A stretch of 7,634 nt of DNA from Bacteroidota bacterium (GTDB lineage Bacteria > Bacteroidota > Bacteroidia > Bacteroidales > VadinHA17). Shown here piece after piece: positions 6,815 to 7,634 of this stretch. The DNA lies in contig DAOWNN010000105.1 of assembly GCA_030642585.1 (NCBI GenBank), forward strand, positions 1-7,634. Direction: 5' to 3'. The notes beneath the pieces were generated by a model. The model had not been told where the DNA came from and did no database searches. It worked only from the letters and a program-made list of their open reading frames with translations. How positions within the stretch are numbered: position 1 is the stretch's first letter; every line of letters begins with the position of its first letter. Made by a program: the position numbers and the translations under genes.

Positions 6815-6857
6815 CCCGATAGCTTGTGCCAATTTTTCGGGAATGTAGCGTATCGGG
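6815..6857. promoter_or_regulatory. Inverted repeat between divergent phoH and nitroreductase genes
   Basis: CCCGATA (6815-6821) is repeated in perfect inverted form as TATCGGG (6851-6857), 29 bp apart. The first arm can alternatively pair its CCCGA with TCGGG at 6837-6841, so two mutually exclusive hairpins are possible. These GC-rich words stand out in AT-rich surroundings. The element lies 34 bp before the nitroreductase start and about 110 bp upstream of phoH. It could be an operator serving either gene or a 5' leader structure in the nitroreductase mRNA. No U-tract follows on either strand, so it is not a standard terminator. Confidence 0.4.
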
Positions 6858-6891
6858 ATAAATGAGTCAAACCCTGAAATTTTAAAAGATT

Positions 6892-7401
6892 ATGGAAGTA
6901 TTGAAGGCTCTTTTTACACGCAGGAGTATACGCAGATATACAACTGAAACTATTACGAAAGATTCAATGGAGACATTGCTAAAAGCAGGGATGTATGCAC
7001 CTTCGGCTGTTAATTGCCAGCCATGGCATTTTATAGTGGTGGAATCGAGGGAGCGATTGCTGGAAATCACAAAAATTCACCCTTATGCTCAAATGCTAAA
7101 ACAGGCTGCTGCGGCTATTCTGATTCTTGGAGATGAAAACCTGGAACATGCTCCGGGATATTGGGCGGTGGATTGTGGTGCTGCAACAGAAAATATTTTA
7201 CTTGCAGCACATGGCATGGGACTGGGTGGAGTATGGATAGGTATCCATCCCCGCCAAGAAAGAAAAAAAGCCTTTAGTGAATTGTTTCAATTGCCTTCCC
7301 ATATTCATCCTTTTGCCCTTGTTTCCCTTGGCTATCCTGCCGAAACAAAGGAAGTGGAAAACCGGTTTGTTCGTGATAAGGTCCATTACAACCAATGGTA
7401 A
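6892..7401 (+). CDS. Small FMN-dependent nitroreductase family protein
   Basis: This 169-residue protein belongs to the nitroreductase/FMN reductase superfamily, in its short form. Such enzymes bind FMN as homodimers and use NAD(P)H to reduce nitro compounds, quinones or other electrophiles. The FMN phosphate-binding RRSIRRY (10-16) is at the N-terminus. APSAVNCQPWHFIVV (36-50) is the second FMN contact region. DCGAATENILLAAHGMGLGGVWIG (94-117) contains the dimer helix and the GLGGVW turn over the flavin. It ends with the frequent RFxxDKVHYNxW tail (158-169). The natural substrate cannot be predicted. The ATG at 6892 gives a start just before the conserved RRS motif with little room for an alternative, and the frame is complete. 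It is divergent from phoH and 17 bp ahead of folC, with which it is probably co-transcribed. Confidence 0.9.
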   Translation: MEVLKALFTRRSIRRYTTETITKDSMETLLKAGMYAPSAVNCQPWHFIVVESRERLLEITKIHPYAQMLKQAAAAILILGDENLEHAPGYWAVDCGAATENILLAAHGMGLGGVWIGIHPRQERKKAFSELFQLPSHIHPFALVSLGYPAETKEVENRFVRDKVHYNQW

Positions 7402-7418
7402 AGAAGAAAATATCAAAA

Positions 7419-7634
7419 ATGGCTTGGACCTATGAAGAAACACTGGAGTTTCTTTTCATGCAGTTGCCAATGTTTCAGCGAATAGGTAAAGCTGCTTATA
7501 AGGCAAACCTGAACAATACCCTTAGCCTGGATAAATACTTTAGCTTTCCTCATAAGTCTTTTAAAACCCTGCATATTGCAGGAACCAATGGAAAGGGCTC
7601 GGTAGCTCATATGCTGGCTTCTGTTTTGCAGGAG
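7419..7634 (+). CDS. Bifunctional folylpolyglutamate/dihydrofolate synthase, 5' part
   Basis: The first 72 codons of folC are present and the gene is cut by the window end. FolC adds L-glutamate to dihydropteroate (dihydrofolate synthase) and to tetrahydrofolate (polyglutamylation) in the cytosol, using ATP. The visible protein begins MAWTYEETLEFLFMQLPMFQ, then RIGKAAYK, a typical FolC N-terminus with the substrate-site helix. KTLHIAGTNGKGSVAHMLASVL (49-70) follows, containing the Mur-ligase-type P-loop GTNGKGS (55-61). I chose the ATG at 7419 because family proteins usually begin just before the YEETL segment. An in-frame ATG at 7395 would add eight lysine-rich residues (MVKKKISK) and overlap the nitroreductase stop. 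Nothing in the visible part suggests damage. Confidence 0.92.
   Translation, partial: MAWTYEETLEFLFMQLPMFQRIGKAAYKANLNNTLSLDKYFSFPHKSFKTLHIAGTNGKGSVAHMLASVLQE

Noticed and set aside
6768..6882. Three copies of TGAAATTT (6768, 6792, 6875) in the phoH-nitroreductase intergenic region
   Set aside because: The spacing is irregular (24 and 83 bp) and the word consists almost entirely of A and T in very AT-rich DNA, so chance is a sufficient explanation.
6780..6891. Bacteroidota-type promoter for the nitroreductase gene
   Set aside because: Near matches such as TATATTTTG and TAGCTTG have the wrong internal spacing, and no TTTG lies at a suitable distance.
7198..7610. Minus-strand frames of 81 and 65 codons opposite the nitroreductase and folC genes
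   Set aside because: The plus strand encodes clear family motifs (the nitroreductase tail and the FolC P-loop). The opposite frames are shadows.

Overview
The window looks like chromosomal DNA from a member of the Bacteroidota, probably a Bacteroidales/Marinilabiliales-type organism. This is an inference from AT-rich coding sequence, starts mostly lacking Shine-Dalgarno sequences, the protein flavours (PIN-PhoH ATPase, SixA beside PPK1, FolC of the 'QLPMFQRIGKAAYK' type) and an intergenic cluster of short palindromes. No rRNA, tRNA, CRISPR array, transposase or phage gene was seen.

Layout. Positions 1-298 are non-coding and carry three consecutive perfect hairpins (91-172). Positions 299-610 (minus) hold the C-terminal end of a YkuE/YkoQ-type metallophosphoesterase with no start codon, a gene remnant. 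From 615 to 6704 five intact genes lie on the minus strand. In transcription order they are a PIN-PhoH ATPase (phoH/ylaK type, 5373-6704), phosphohistidine phosphatase sixA (4844-5344), polyphosphate kinase ppk1 (2772-4832), an inositol-monophosphatase-family phosphatase (1924-2721) and a family 2 glycosyltransferase (615-1637). A 186-bp divergent intergenic region (6706-6891, with an inverted repeat) separates this block from two plus-strand genes: a small FMN nitroreductase (6892-7401) and the 5' end of folC (from 7419, cut by the window edge).

How the genes fit together. phoH, sixA and ppk1 are separated by 28 and 11 bp, and the IMPase gene follows after 50 bp, so these four probably form one transcription unit with a phosphate/polyphosphate theme. 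PPK1 builds polyphosphate through a phosphohistidine intermediate. SixA removes phosphate from histidine. PhoH-family ATPases are classically linked to phosphate starvation. The IMPase hydrolyses small phosphomonoesters. The glycosyltransferase is set apart by 286 bp containing an 18-bp perfect palindrome, so it may be transcribed separately. The nitroreductase and folC are a separate pair. Most of the window is ordinary housekeeping DNA. The points worth a second look are the sixA-ppk1 coupling, the decayed metallophosphoesterase with its neighbouring palindrome cluster, and the palindromes in the two larger intergenic regions.
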